A stretch of DNA of 64,000 nucleotides from Amphibalanus amphitrite (GCF_019059575.1 NW_024881502.1:992001-1056000), one strand, 5' to 3'. Positions 12,001 through 26,421 are shown, numbered from the stretch's first letter. A program made the numbers and translations. Notes: generated by a model not told the origin, from the letters alone.

Positions 12001-12451
12001 TCCGTGTCTGTTTGTGTGCGCGCTGACCGGCCGCCCTGTCTGTGTACGCGTGCTGACCGGCCGCCCTGTCTGTGTGCGCGCGCTGACCGGTCACCCTGTC
12101 CGTGTCTGTGTGTGCGTTGACCGACCGCCCTGGCTGTGCCTGAGCGCGCTGACTAGTGACCGGCCGCCCTGACCGCGTCTGTGTGTATGCGCGCTGACCG
12201 GTCACCCTGTCCGTGTCTGTGTGTGCGCGCGCTGACCGGCCGCCCTGTCTGTGTCTGAGCGCGCTGACTAGTGACCGGTCGCCCTGTCCGCGTGTGTGTG
12301 TGAGCGCTGACCGGCTGCCCTGTCTGTGTGTGAGCGCTGACCGGCCGCCCTGTCCGTGTCTGTGTATCTGAGCGCTGACCGGCGCCCTGTCTGTGAGCGC
12401 TGACCGGCCGCCCTGATTGTGTCTGTGTATCTGAGCGCTGACCGGCCGCCC

Positions 12452-12498
<47 letters not shown>

Positions 12499-15400
12499 AC
12501 GCGCTGACCGACCGCCCTGTCTGTGTGTGAGCGCTGACCGGCCGCCCTGTCTGTGTGTGTGCGCTGACCGGCCGCCCTGTCTGTGTGTGAGCGCTGACCG
12601 GCCGCCCTGTCTATGTGTGAGCGCTGACCAGCCGCCCTGTCTGTGTGTGAGCGCTGACCGGCCGCCCTGTCTGTGTGTGAGCGCTGACCGGCCACCCTGT
12701 CTGTGTGTAAGCGCGCTGACCGGCCGCCCTGTCTGTGTGTGAGCGCTGACCGGCCGCCCTGTCTGTGTGTGAGCGCGCTGACCGGCCGCCCTGTCTGTGT
12801 GTGAGCGCGCTGACCGGCCGCCCTGTCTGTGTGTGAGCGCTGACCGGCCGCCCTGTCCGCCATCAGACGGGTCCGGCTCGGACAGCGCCATGAGCCGTCT
12901 GCACGGGCCGCGGCCCAGCCTGGGGTCCAGCCCGTTGCCGGCAGGCGGACACTGGTCGTCGGCGGCGCCTCCCGGCCAGCGCGGCGGCGGCGGACAGTGA
13001 GTGCGGCACCCGACCCCGCGGAGCCCGGCCGGCCCTTCCGAGCCCGACCGGGCCCTCCGAGCCCGACCGGGCCCCACAACCCCGGCCGAACCCTCCGAGC
13101 CCGACCGGGCCCCTGAACCGTGACTGACGTGCAGCTGTGGTGTGTGTGACGTGCTGTACATGGGTGGAGCTTTTCCAGGAAAGTTGGTGGGGCAAAAAGT
13201 TGTCAAACCTTGGTCAAACCTACAATGTCCGATTGTTAAGTTCGATAAAATACAACGATGAATCAATTCTTCTCATTACAGAGATAATATTTTGCATTAC
13301 ACAGACATTTCAAAGCTCCTCAATGCGAAAAACATTGGTTTGCTAAGCAGTAAAGTCCTGCAAATCGGCTTAAGTTGGTGGGGCAAAACTCTTATTGGTG
13401 GGGCAAAATGGCAAGTTGGTGGGGCGGCCGCCCCACCAAGTGAATAGGAAGCTCCGCCCCTGGTGCTGTACTGTGATGTCTGACGTGCTGTGGTGTGTGA
13501 GGTGCTGTGATGCCCTGTCTGACGTGCTGTGATGCCCTGTCTGACGTGCTGTGATGCCCTGTCTGACGTGCTGTGTCCTGCCTGACGTGCTTTTGTGTCC
13601 TGTCTGACGTGCTGTGGTGTGTGATGTGGTGCCCTGTGTGACAAGCTGTGGTGTGTGACGTGCTATGGTGTGTCTGACGTACTGTGGTGTGTGATGTGGT
13701 GCCCTGTCTGACGTGCTGTTGTGTCCTGTCTGACGAGCTGTGGTGTCTGACATGCTGTGGTGCCTCGGCAGACCGTTGGGCAGCGACTCCTATCTGGCCG
13801 CCGGCGGCCAGCGGGCCCCTGCGGCGACCCTGCCGCCCTCCATGAACAGCTCGGGCTCGCTGCCGGACCTGTCTGCGCTCTCCTTCCCTGCGTCGCCGGC
13901 GCCGGGGGTCAGTCGCGACCAGCCGGCCGCGCCGACCTTCTGCCAGGTCAGGCCACGCCCGGGGGGGGTCCTGCCAGACGGGTCAGTTGTGTGGCCGTCA
14001 AAGGCAGCTAGCGAAGCGTGTTGCGGGGGTATGCTGGGCCACAGCACGGCAACACCCGGCCAGGGTCGGGACTGGTAGCTGCACGTGGCCGCTGGGTGGG
14101 TGACTTGTCAGGCTGGTGTCAGGAATGGCGGCTACTGATAGTGACCAGTTGAAGTAGTGAAGAGCATAGTGCTGCAAATGGGGGTCACGAATATGGCCAA
14201 TAATGCCCAAATGACCCAAAACTAACGTAATCCAATAGATCGTAATATGGTCAGTCAGAGAAATGTTTGGGGGGTCTGAAAAACATGATTTTGATGTTTC
14301 TGTCAAAACTGGCCCCGTTTATAACTGTCAGATTTCCGTGTCAGGTCACAAAAAGCATATACGAGGGGGTATCGAAAAGTTCTGATCATCACCATGAATT
14401 TGATGTGATAGAAATTTGATTTTTTTACATGATGTTCATTACTCCTTTACAAGTCACCACACACGACCGCAAACTTATTGCATCGTTTCTTCAGCTGCCT
14501 CAGGCGGCCATTGTAGGACCTTCGCGCTGTCCCGTAAATCACTGCTCCATCTCATCAATGACGTCATTTCTGTCCTTAGATCAACAGCCATACTGTGGAT
14601 TCTTCATCTCCCGTAACAATCAAGAGTCAGCTAATACCCGGTCATGTGAATTTCTTAGATGCGGTAGGATTTAATGTCCACATCATGTTGTTTCTTCAAT
14701 CGCAGCTCAGGACGAATGGGCGGGGGCGCTGTCGGTGCGGATAAAGCATCTTTTTGGGGCTTTTTTTGCGGCGATTCTGCTTGAGGCCATCTCGCAACTT
14801 CTTCAAAAGTGTGCAGTAGTGCTTGCTTATCATTATCCGACCATCATCAAGACAGTCGGTAATGACTATCCTACGCCAGATCCAGAACACTGATAGCATT
14901 GACCTTCCATATCGGCTTCTGCATCTTTGCCTTTTAAGAAGGACAGATGTGCCGTGCTTAAACATCTTGATCATCTTTTTGTCTCTGGATCATGCACATA
15001 GACCCAGCATTCGTCATAAGTCATCAAATGATCGAAGATGTCTTCAATTTCCTAAAAAAGGCCTAGTTTTCAGTTCGAAAAGCCAAGACGCATTTTTCTC
15101 TTGAACAAAGTAGACACACGAACTTCTAAGCGGGCTGACTCCTTGATCGTCTGTAGTTCTTCGCTGATAATATTTTCAGGCACTGCCAGCATTGAGACCT
15201 TTCTGTTGCACAATCATCTGAAAGGTCACACAACGATCTGTAAGGATGAGGTCCTCCACTTCCTTCACAGTCATCACCTTGTCAGTCACTGGTAGTCACT
15301 CACTTCTTGACTCCCCTGCAAAGACCATGCAACCAAGTTGTAAATTATTTCTTCATTTTCGGTAAGTGCATGAGATAGGCTTTCCTCGCCATAAACTAAT

Positions 15401-18400
15401 TTCACGTTCTTGATGTCATTTCTCAGTGTGATACCGTTTCAAATGCATTAGTTGGATGACGGTTCGGTCCTCAATGGGCCCTTTACTCATCTTTTTTACT
15501 TCTTAGTCTCTCCTACATAAGATAAAACCACTTATCAGGATTCTCTTTGCGGGAACATTGTTCTTAAGAACCAAATATAATGCCAACCAAAAATCATCAA
15601 AATCGGTCTATATCTTCTATGTGATGATCAGAACTTTTCGATACCCCCTCGTATCTGTTAACCCGCGAGTTGCGGGGGGGGGGGGCGTTAAACGCCCCCA
15701 CTTTTTTCGCCGGGCCATAGCATAAAAACGGCGCGCCTGCGCCAAATTTTGGGTACCTGTAGGGAATAGATTGAAGTTTATTGTGACAAAGTTTCAAAAA
15801 AAAAAAATCGGTCGGAAAATTTTTGAGATATCGAGGACGTCATGATCGATCGAGTGATGTCATGATTTCTGAGTTTTCGACCAAAAACGGCATATGTTCA
15901 AAAAATCATATAAAATCACAGAATAGACATACAGACATGCCGGAAACGCCATTAGACTGCCAATACCATGAACAATCAAATGGCTATCTTCGATTATTGA
16001 TTATCGTTCCGCCTTTTCCAAAATCTTGAACTTTAATCTTGGCAATTTCTCGTGAGTACTTCACGACCATGATACATGCATTTCTTAAATTGAGGTTTTT
16101 GAGCCAAACACGTACACATATGATAAAATGAATGTGACCATCGTGTTCTACGCCCCAAATTATCCATAAAACATGTGTCACAGGCTGCGAATATCAGTTT
16201 TGATTTTCGGGGATATGTGCCTACCCGGTTGACCTGACCTTGACCCTGACCTATGCTTGATTGACCCCTATATGGAGCTGACACTCTTGTAGGCCTTATA
16301 TGATGGATTCTGCACCGTTTTAACAGAGTTTATGACGAGAGGCGCCCATTGCGAAGTCCTGAAATCCGTGCTACTGAAAGCCCGATTTCAGGTGTTTGAC
16401 CTGACCTTGACCCGACCTGTGACCTCAAAATTCAACTTTAAAGTACTCATCTGAAGCGTCTCGTCGCGTTCTTTCGTTTGCCGCCTCGTGCGTTTCGCTG
16501 CGTCTATTGGTTCTCGAGTTATCGGCTGGGGGCGTTTAACGCCCCCCCCCCCCAGCAAACGGTGGGTGGCGAAATACCCCAGCAACTGCCGGGTTAAAGG
16601 GACCATCCCACCTTAACATTAGTTTTGAGTTGAGATAGCCAAGTTTGCGGCCAGGCTCAGAAACCACCATTTATCCTGGTCGCAACCCCCGCAGCTTTAT
16701 GGTGTTCAAGAAATTTCTTCCCTTTACTTGCAGGGTGGGACCAGCTTAGTCCCTATCTCTTAACCATTAGCAGTTTCTTGATGACGTCAGCAGTCATTTC
16801 AACGCCCGCCATTCCTTGAACCCGAGTTTTGCTGACCTTGAGCTCCCTTTGTTATCAACGTGAAATCCGTCGTCGGCGCTGAGAAAGCCTATTGCTTTTC
16901 AATTTAATTTGAATATTAGAAGATACCCACCACTGGAACTTGGACTGATATTATACCAAGGCCGAAGATGATCAAGCTGCCTGCTATATCTGGAGCTTGG
17001 TGTTCAACTTCAACATGGAATATAAAACAAAATATCAAAGCAAACTGGATATGGTACTCCAAGTTAAAGTCCAAAGAAATTTTGAAGAGCTGACAATTGA
17101 CATTAATTCTTTTCCTGCAAGGTTTCCATATGGAGATCACACCATGAAGAAATATTTTTGATGTTAACAGTTGAAGGGGATTGATCATCCAGTTTGGACG
17201 AAAGACGCTGCTGACTGTCTTTGGTAAAGGATGTCGGCATGAGGTGCAATTGTGCTTGTGAAGTGGTTATAACTGGTCTTTTCACAGTATTAAATTAAAT
17301 GTGCCATTGCAGCCAAGTGTGTTATCATGTAAGGTAAAATCAAAACCACAATGTTGGTTTTACGAGCATTGAGAAGGCTGGTAGGTAACACCTGCCTGTG
17401 CTCGTAAATCATGCTGCCAAAGTTTTCTAAATTAATTTTATCATACACTTTTGTTATCCAGAATGGTTGCACTATTGTTTGGTATCATATTATTCCATGT
17501 TAATATGGTAGTGTAAAGTCCGACCAACATGTTACCAGATTTGAAGCTGTTACGTTACCTAAGTACCTGTTTTTTACTGGCGTGGTGAATGTCACCTGGA
17601 TTTTGTTTTGAGGTGCAGACCTAGTAACTCTGACTACATGGGTTTGAAGCTATTATCTATTCTGTTTTTACTGGCCTGGTGAATGGCGACTGATGTTGTC
17701 CGTGGATGGCACTGAAACAAATTTTGAGTGTCATGTACAGTGTTTTAATACAATGCTGAGGGCTGAAAGTTGTCTTGTTTAGAGTGGTGAAAGTTCAGGA
17801 TATGCCAGCCACCATGGTGGGTCAGAGTTAATGTGTTGCAGTCAGTTCGGCTTCGGCAAGCACACGGATGGGCATACGCATCAAGACCTGAGGCCTCTTG
17901 CACCAAACTACCTAGCTAGGTAAAATCGAAAAACTGGTTTCAGAATAAGCTAATCTAACGGTGTTAAATTTGTTTGCAATAGCCCAATACATAATCCTAC
18001 ATGTGCTTGCTAAATTTTGCACGCAAATTGTTACATTTGAGACTTGGACTGGGTATACGATGCAAAATAATCCAAGCATTGGTGCAAGAGGATTTTGGTG
18101 CAAGAGGCCTCTGCTCTGCCATACTTTCAGCCAATTTTACCTAGGTAAGTCTTTTCTTTTTTTTCTGCCAAAAGCTATGACATTGTGAATTTCAGTACTG
18201 TGGCCTGTGTGTAGCCTTCAGGAAAGCAATTCTAAATAAAGCTCTGATAAAGTGCAAAATCAGCAATGCAGCCCTCTATTACATTTTCTACAACATCTTA
18301 CTTGTTCCTTGCATGGAGAGAAAAATGCAATGTTATGAATTCGTTTATTCACATAATTTGACAAGCATGCAGTTACCTGCTACTATCACTGCACAAAACA

Positions 18401-21400
18401 GCAGAAAACATCAGTTGATCAAACACAAGACACAACAGAAGTTTACAACATATAGGGCTGCCGAACCTGCTTCCTCCCACCACAGTTGATGCCATTTCCT
18501 AGCCTGGCTTGATGTGAGCACTGAATAGCTGCTTTGTCTAATTACAGCTCACTACCATTCAACTTAAACTACTCTCTTCAAAGTAAGAGTGAGAGCGTTC
18601 AGTGTTCATAGCAGCTCGACAGACGACAGACAACAAACATCTTGACAAACCAACCAGTATTTGATTTGGCTAATGATTTATGTGCTTTTTGTATCATGGC
18701 CAAACTACTTTAACAGCAATAATCCCTGTTTCATCTTGATCTTGCTTTTATTTCCATTTGAACTCAGATCTTGAAACAATCATCTGAACTGATATCAGAT
18801 ACTGGCTTCCGTTTCTCTTGAAAGCAAGTTAAAACAACAATGACAAACTAAGGCAGGAGATGTGAGTTGTGGCAGTAGATTTTTGATTCAACAACCTTAT
18901 ATTGCTTGAGACCTCTGTGACAGACAAACAAATATTTATAGTTTTTTGATAGTTTGGATTCTTGGCTTGATTTAGCAAATCAGCTGTGAACCTTGACTTT
19001 GAAATCACATAAATGTCATGGTACCCGAACAAATCCTCGCATGACATTTCTTCGTAGCACAATTTTTCGTCCGCATTTCTTCGTCTACAAATCTTCGTCG
19101 GTGCATTTATTTGTCCCTCAATGCTTACTCTTGCATATATTTGCGTTGAAGAAGAAATGCGAGCCGATTTTCATATACCCTGATGCGAGACAAAGTAATG
19201 CGATACGAATAAATGCCCTGACGAAGATTTGCAGACGAAGAATTGCGATACGAAGAAATGCCATAAGAAGAATTGTCCTGGAATCCTTCATTGGCCATCA
19301 TATATTGACCTTGATAAGATAAACGCATCATTCGCGCAATATTTGTCGCACTTTGATACCAAATTATTGCTTCCAAATGCCGACGTAAAGAAAACCTTTA
19401 TGTGACGTCATAGAAACAGCGAAGTTCCCAAAAAGTAAACAAAAATAAAAGTCTTATATCTCGAAAACGGGTGAATATTTTCCGGTAAAATTTGGTAGAT
19501 GTTCATTTTCGCTCTTTGTGATTCACGCTACATCACTTTTATGCCAATTCATTAACTTTTTTGAAGGTGGGAGGGTCCCTTTAATTTGGCGGTGCTTCAA
19601 CTATTTGTCATCATGTTCCAGTCACAGTTTTTTTTTCTTAAAGGGAGATAATGAGCTTTCTTTTTCTTAAATAAAAATTACTCGACATCTATACTATTTC
19701 TACTGTAGTTTCTATAAAATATGAAAATTTCCTAGCACATTTTCGTATGTGAAAAAGGTTTTTATTTTTGCAAAAAAGAAGCAGTACTTGCAGTACTTGT
19801 AACACCCACCGAAATGCGTTGTCCTTCTCTATAAAAAAGTCGCAGTTTATGGCGCTTTTGTTTCAAACAGCGACGCTTGGGTTTTTGTTTATGTTATCGC
19901 CTTGTCGTTGCTTGGTTGTAAGGATTCTAATTTGAATTAGAGTTAATTCGGTTTAGAATTAATTAGATTCTAATTCGGGGGTACATACTCTTCTTTGTTT
20001 CCAAGTATTATTTTGCGCCACAAATGAACGGCATGCGCCAGAAACGCAGCCAAATCTTGCGATTGCGACTACGAAATTCATTATTTTGGCGTCAGAGCCT
20101 GAAGCGAAAAAATACAAGCATATTTATTTCAAAAAGACTTCAGGTTTGTCGAACGGTGTTATGAGAATTTTGATAACAGTACTGCATAAGTTTTTCAGTG
20201 ATGCCGCAAAAGTGTTGTATCTATCTTCTTTTATTGTGCAGTCGGCGGGACCGATTCAAAATTGAGTCGTTGCTACTAAAATAGCAGCATATGGCGTCAG
20301 ATGATGAACAGGAAAAATAGTTGCGTAAATTTAGACATAAACCACCCCCAAACCATGAATATCTTTTGAAGGCACTATAGACGACCATTAACTAACTAGA
20401 TGTGATGAAGATCAAATGTAAGGAATACGCTCATTTTACAAAATTACATGCAAGTACCAAAAAGTGATGTAAGTACTTATTCAACGGTCATTTTCAGCGC
20501 TCCCCGCTAACGTGACTTCAAGTTGAGATATTTGCGGCAAGGTACCGAATTGAGCAAAATGGTTTTAATTTACATTATAACTTGTTGTGTTTTGTCAGAA
20601 AATGATCCTAACTCAGATTTTGTGGAAAAAGGTCATTATCTCCCTTTAAAAAATATATATTTGCTTTTGTTTGACCTACAGCAGTTAATTACACAGTGTG
20701 TGCCCATTAGTCCCCCACACCATAGCCTTCCCTAATCATTTCTGAGCCACAGCGTTAAGAATTAAGGCGCTAGCACAGGGCTGACCGACGCTACCAAAGC
20801 TTTCGTCCGGTGCGGTTGGGTGCCGGAGTGGGCGGGCGGCCGCGCCGCGGGCGGCTTGGCCACAGCGGGGGTTCGTTGGTGCATCCCCTGCTGTTCCTAA
20901 ACGGAGCGTCCTAGCGCCGCGCGTCAACCAGCGGATTGCTCCTTACGAAATCTATTATTACTTTTGGCGTTAGGTCAGTATTTGACCTAACCCCCGCGCC
21001 GGGCACGGTTCGTCGGAAGGTCATTTCATGCACAAAAGAAACGAAATATACCATTCGAAAGCTGACAGTGAGCTTATTCCAAAAATGTAGTTTTTATCAA
21101 AATCGTTCGATGGCCTTTTTGAAAATTGCGTTTTTTTTTTTGTAAAAAAACGCTATAATTTTTATTCAACGGGCTGCCTCGGACATTCTTGAAGTCATGG
21201 GCATGTTTTTTTTTTCGTGTCCTAGTGAAAGCTGAACGTCAAAAGAACAATATGTAGCCAAAAAATATTATCAACTATTAATATGCGTCTCTCACAGCCG
21301 ACAAAAAGGCGCAATCACACAACTGAGCGTCGCGATGGATCAAAGTCATCCACACAAGCGTGAAATGACCCTTATCGACTCGCAGACCCGGCGCTCTCGG

Positions 21401-23684
21401 CCCGCCCGCCCGACCACGGAAGGAACGTTCTGCTCTCGTTCTACTAAACGAGTGTGATATTTGTTAGGTTAACGGTCCACATCGCTATCAAAGTTATTCA
21501 GGATACCGGTGAAGAAAGCTCATTGTTCTGCTAGATTTACAACGTGCTTTAATTTACATGTTCTTATACAGGTTTTGCTCTCATTAAAACCTCAAAATCT
21601 AAAAAAATCGACGGATTTTTTTTTTTAAACTTCCTCACAATACACTTCAATCAAATCCCTACAGGTACCCAAAATTTGGCGCATCGCAGTTTTTTAGCTA
21701 TAACGTGGCGAAAAAGTGGGATGCCCTTGACTCACCAGTTGACATTGTTTTTGTTACCAAGTGTCCATTTTTTCACAATCCTGTGCGGTTGTTTCTCCTA
21801 TTTATCGTGTCTACATGTATCGCTGGCATTCGTTCGTATAGCCTCTCACCCGAGACCGAAGGTTTCTCTGCACCCCTCGCCCCCCCCCTTCCTCCCCCCG
21901 CCGGTCTCGTACCCGCTGGATCCGTTTCGGCCGTCCACTGTCCGGTGACTGAGATATTCTGTCCCAGTCGTCCACTGTCCGGTGACTGAGATATTCTGTC
22001 CCCGCCGTCCACTGTCCGGTGACTGAGATATTCTGTCCCAGTCGTCAACAGTCGTCCACTGTCCGGTGACTGATATATTCTGTCTCCGCTTCACAGTCCA
22101 CTGTCCGGTGACTGAGATATTCTGTCCCAGTCACACAGTCCACTGTCCGGTGACTGAGATATTCTGTCCCAGTCGTCCACTGTCCGGTGACTGAGATATT
22201 CTGTCCCAGTCCTCCACTGTCTGGTGACTGAGATATTCTGTCCCCCGCCTCCCTCACAGTCCACTGTCCGGTGCCTGAGATATTCTGTTCCAGTCGTCCA
22301 CTGTCCGGTGACTGAGATATTCTGTCCCAGTCGTCCACAGTCCTCCACTGTCAAGTGACTGAGATATTCTGTTCCCGTTTCGCAGTCCACTGTCCGGTGA
22401 CTGAGATATTCTGTCCCCCGCCTCACAGTCCACTGTCCGGTGACTGAAGTATTCTGTCCCCGCCTCACAGTCCACTGTCCGGTGACTGAGATATTCTGTC
22501 CCCGTCTCACAGTCCTTTGTCCGGTGACTGAGATATTCTGTCCCCCGCCTCCCTCACAGTCCACTGTCCGGTGACTGAGATATTCTGTCCCAGTTGTCCA
22601 CTGTCCGGTGACTGAGATATTCTGTCCCAGTCTCACAGTCCACGGTCCGGTGACTGAGATATTCTGTCCCAGCCGCCCACTGTCCGGTGACTGAGATATT
22701 CTGTCCCAGTCGTCCACTGTCCGGTGACTGTGATATTCTGTCCCAGTCGTCCACTGTCCGGTGACTGAGATATTCTGTCCCAGTCGTCCACTGTCCGGTG
22801 ACTGAGATATTCTGTCCCAGTCGTCCACTGTCCGGTGACTGCTATATTCTGTGCCCGTTTCGCAGTCACTGGGAGGCGTGTCGCCCGTGCACTCTCCGCT
22901 CGGTGAGCGGTTGTTTCCGGGAGTGCCTCCGCCGCAGCGCCACCCACAGCACATTCCGCCGCCGCTGTCACCCGCACAGGTCAGACTGGGCCCGCACAGG
23001 TCAGCACGTCCCGCAGCACAGGTCAGACTCGGCCGGCACAGGTCAGACTCGGCCCACACAGGTCAGACTCGGCCCGCACAGGTCAGACTGGGCCCGCACA
23101 GGTCAGACTGGGCCCGCACAGGTCAGACTGGGCCCGCACAGGTCAGACTCGGCCCGTACAGGTCAGAGCCTCCCCCGAGTTCTGTGTTGGAGGGTGGCAA
23201 TGGTGAGTTTGGGACGTGAATGTTGTCCGGCGGCGCTCCGTCCAGGTGAGTTGGTGTGCCGTGCGGTGCCACGACTGCCGTCTGGGTGCCGCGCCGGCGC
23301 AGCCCGCTGTCGACCCAGCTCAGTGACCCGGCCGGCCGGCTACACCGCGGACAGCTGCCAGTCTGCCAGTCACAGGCCCGTGTCGGTGTCCATCCTGTAC
23401 CCCCGTCTGTCTGTCCGTCCGTCCGTCCGTCCGTCCGTCTGTCTGTCTGTCCGTCTGTCTGTGCATCCCGTCTGCCCGCCCGTCTGTCCATCCTGTACCC
23501 CCGTCCGTACATGTTCCGTCTGTCCGTCCGTCCGTCCGTCCGTCCGTCCGTCTGTGTGTCTGTCTGTCTGTCTGTGTTCCGTCCGTCCGTCCGTCCGTCT
23601 GTGTGTCTGTCTGTCTGTCTGTCTGTCTGTGTTCCGTCCGTCTGTCTGTGCATCCTGTCCGCCCGTCCGTCCGTGTTCTGGTGT

Positions 23685-23726
<42 letters not shown>

Positions 23727-26421
23727 CGTCCGTCCGTCCGTGTACCGTCCGTCCGTCCGTGTTCTGTCCGTCCGTCGGACGGTAAGTTGTCTGCGGCCCC
23801 GGTCTCTGCGCCCGCCGCCTAGTGTTGATGTCAGAACACACCACCCTGGTAGCGGCAGTGCATGGAACTCGGGGCGGATCCCATGCTTCCCATACCTGCT
23901 ACATTGCATGATTAAATAGAGACATCCAGGCATTTAAACGGCACGTGCACTGTACCACACTTTTCAAAGGTTAACCCTCGCCGGACCTATTGGTTTTCTA
24001 CATACGCGCCGGCCGAGGGGGGGCGGGTACGACCCCCCCCTCGCCGTTTCGCCCCTGGTGGAGCTAGCGCGTCGCGGAAAAATCGAGCGTGTGCGCCGTT
24101 ACGAGACGCAGAGATTGGTACCCGATTTTAAGGTCCTAGGTCAACCGGTGACCTCTGAGGTCAGGTCAAGTGCCCCAAGGTACGGTTCAGTTTTTGGTGA
24201 ATAACTTCGCAAAAAACGGCCGCAGAGCCGCGATTTTGGCAGCATCGTGTTCGCCTCGCTTAGGCGCGTCGAATGATATATTTTTTGTGCGGGTCAGGTC
24301 AACTTGGGGTGTTGACCTCAGGTCAAGGTTAGGTCAGCACCCCAAGGTCACGAAGTTGGTCGAAAGGGGTCATGTCGCATATCATTCGATTCGGCAGGTC
24401 TTCCTGAGTCCATTGGTGGCTTTCCCGACTCGCTAGCTCAATTTGATCAAGAGTTATTGACGAAAAACTAATATGACCTTGATGACGTCATAAATGACGT
24501 CACGCAAGGTCAACATTGCAAAAGTGACGCATCTAACCTTGCAAGGAGTGCATCAAATCACGATTCTGTGTGCTTGAGATAGTTGGAGATCGTTCCCGGC
24601 GCCAGAATAGCAGTTTGAATTTTTCCCCATTGACTTATAATGGTGAGGTCACGAAAATGACCTGACCTCATATGACCTTTAGGAAAAATCCGAGATATAC
24701 AAGTTGTGAGACTCATAATGGATACTAGATCCTGCAAGTTTCATTTCCCTGTGACATCTCCTCTGGCAGTGAGGGCGTTGCGAAGTTGCGACATCTGAAG
24801 ACCGTGCAGAGGTTCACTTATGACGTCATAGGTCAGTGACCTGACCTGACCCAAAAATGCGGTTGGTGTCAAAAGATCCGGCTTGAATCAAAGGTCAGGT
24901 ATGCCAAGTTTCAGCTCTCTATCGCCAGCGTGTTCGGAGCTATCGCGAAAAAAACCCTATGGGGGGGCGGCACCCGCCCCCCCCCCCCTCGGCCGGCGAG
25001 GGTTAATGCAATGCTTGAATATTGCAAGCCGTGTGGTTCAAGGGATGTGGTAAAACACGTTGAACCACACGGCTGCTGACGTCACTATCATATAGTTGTG
25101 AGCTTTTTGGCAGGTATGGGAAACACCTTCCAGCCCTAAGGCCGGGAATTCAATAAATGTCACCTCGCTTTTTTTTAGCAAAATCACCTCGGGCCTAACG
25201 GCCCTCGGGGTTTCCGCTAAAAAACCTCGGTGACATTTATTGAATCATCCCGGCCCCGGGCAGGAATATATTATCCTGAGCTCCTATGCCATGGAATCAT
25301 AGATGTAGGTTTTCTCCCCTCGAGAAATGCAGCGATATCACAGATATCGACCTAATTGTTATAGAAAGATCCAGAGTTACGGAATCCTATTATAATTTGT
25401 TAGAGTCATGATTTTTTTGCGAACATTTGCTGCCAATTACAGTGATTCTCTTTTGTTATATGAAGGTGATCACAGTTCACATTCAAAGCTGTGTAACACC
25501 AATTGACATGAAAGCACCAGGTGACATGTTGTTGTATTATATCCCCTCAGATCATAACTAGATCCTTGTTCTTGTCCCTGTCCGTGCTAGGTCCTTGTCG
25601 CGAGGTCCTATGAGATCATAAATTAATGATGGATTTCCACATGGGGTAGATTATAGTCGTAGCGCCTAGCCTGTAGTTTGTCTTGAGCTCTGCTGAAGTC
25701 ACTGATCGCCGCTTGGATTGCCGCACGTGTGTTGGCACTGGCTGCGTATCGGCCGGTTGTGTGTCGTTGGCCGGCTGCATGGCTGTGGCCGGTGGCTGCT
25801 GCCTGACGGCGCCGTCCGTCGTGTGCTCGCCTCCACAGAGTTCGCTGGGCGTGCCGGGCAGCGTGTCGTCCAACTACCTGCACACCTGTAAGGTAGGCCC
25901 CCCCCCTCCCTCCCCCGCGGCCGGGCGGCAGCCGGCCCTCGGCTCGGGAAGGTGACGCGCGCTGCGCGAGAGGACCGGCGCTGGGTCAGGTTCTGCACCA
26001 GCTGACACCGGGGCCATAGGAGCCGTGCAGATGGCCCGTGTGTCGGGGTGCCGTTTTGATCGGGGCGGTGTTGACGGACGGCACGTGTACCCATCGGTCT
26101 GGTGCGGATCGCCGCCGGTGCTGGCAGCAGCCGCGGTACGGCCGGCGCGGCGCCCGGCTGACCAGTGTGCTCTGTGTGCCGCAGGGTGTGACTGTGGAGC
26201 ACCAGCGCCAGCCGGCGCCTGGAGGGTATAGTCCAGCTCAGTACGGCAATCACGCGCCCCAGCAGCAGCACTCACCTCAGCATCACCATCAACATCATCA
26301 CCATAATCAGCAACATCAGCACCATCCACCGCATCACCACAATCAACAACACCATCAACAACATCATCAACAACATCATCAACACCGTCAACAACATCAA
26401 CAACATCATCAACATCAGCAA

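Larger units (their letters stand above)
16594..19584. mobile_element. TTAA element, AGGGACCATCCCACC family (N1)
   Basis: Left end TTAA-AGGGACCATCCCACC, right end GGTGGGAGGGTCCCT-TTAA, 2991 bp if they belong together. The first 120 bases match the right arm of the compact element at 57164-57668 in inverted orientation (TTTGAGTTGAGATAGCCAAG). No transposase is recognised. It could be one long element or two decayed copies. Confidence 0.5.

Noticed and set aside
23123-23933. Frames of 170-370 codons over the GTCC/GTCT repeat
   Set aside because: Tetranucleotide microsatellite; overlapping frames on both strands are compositional.
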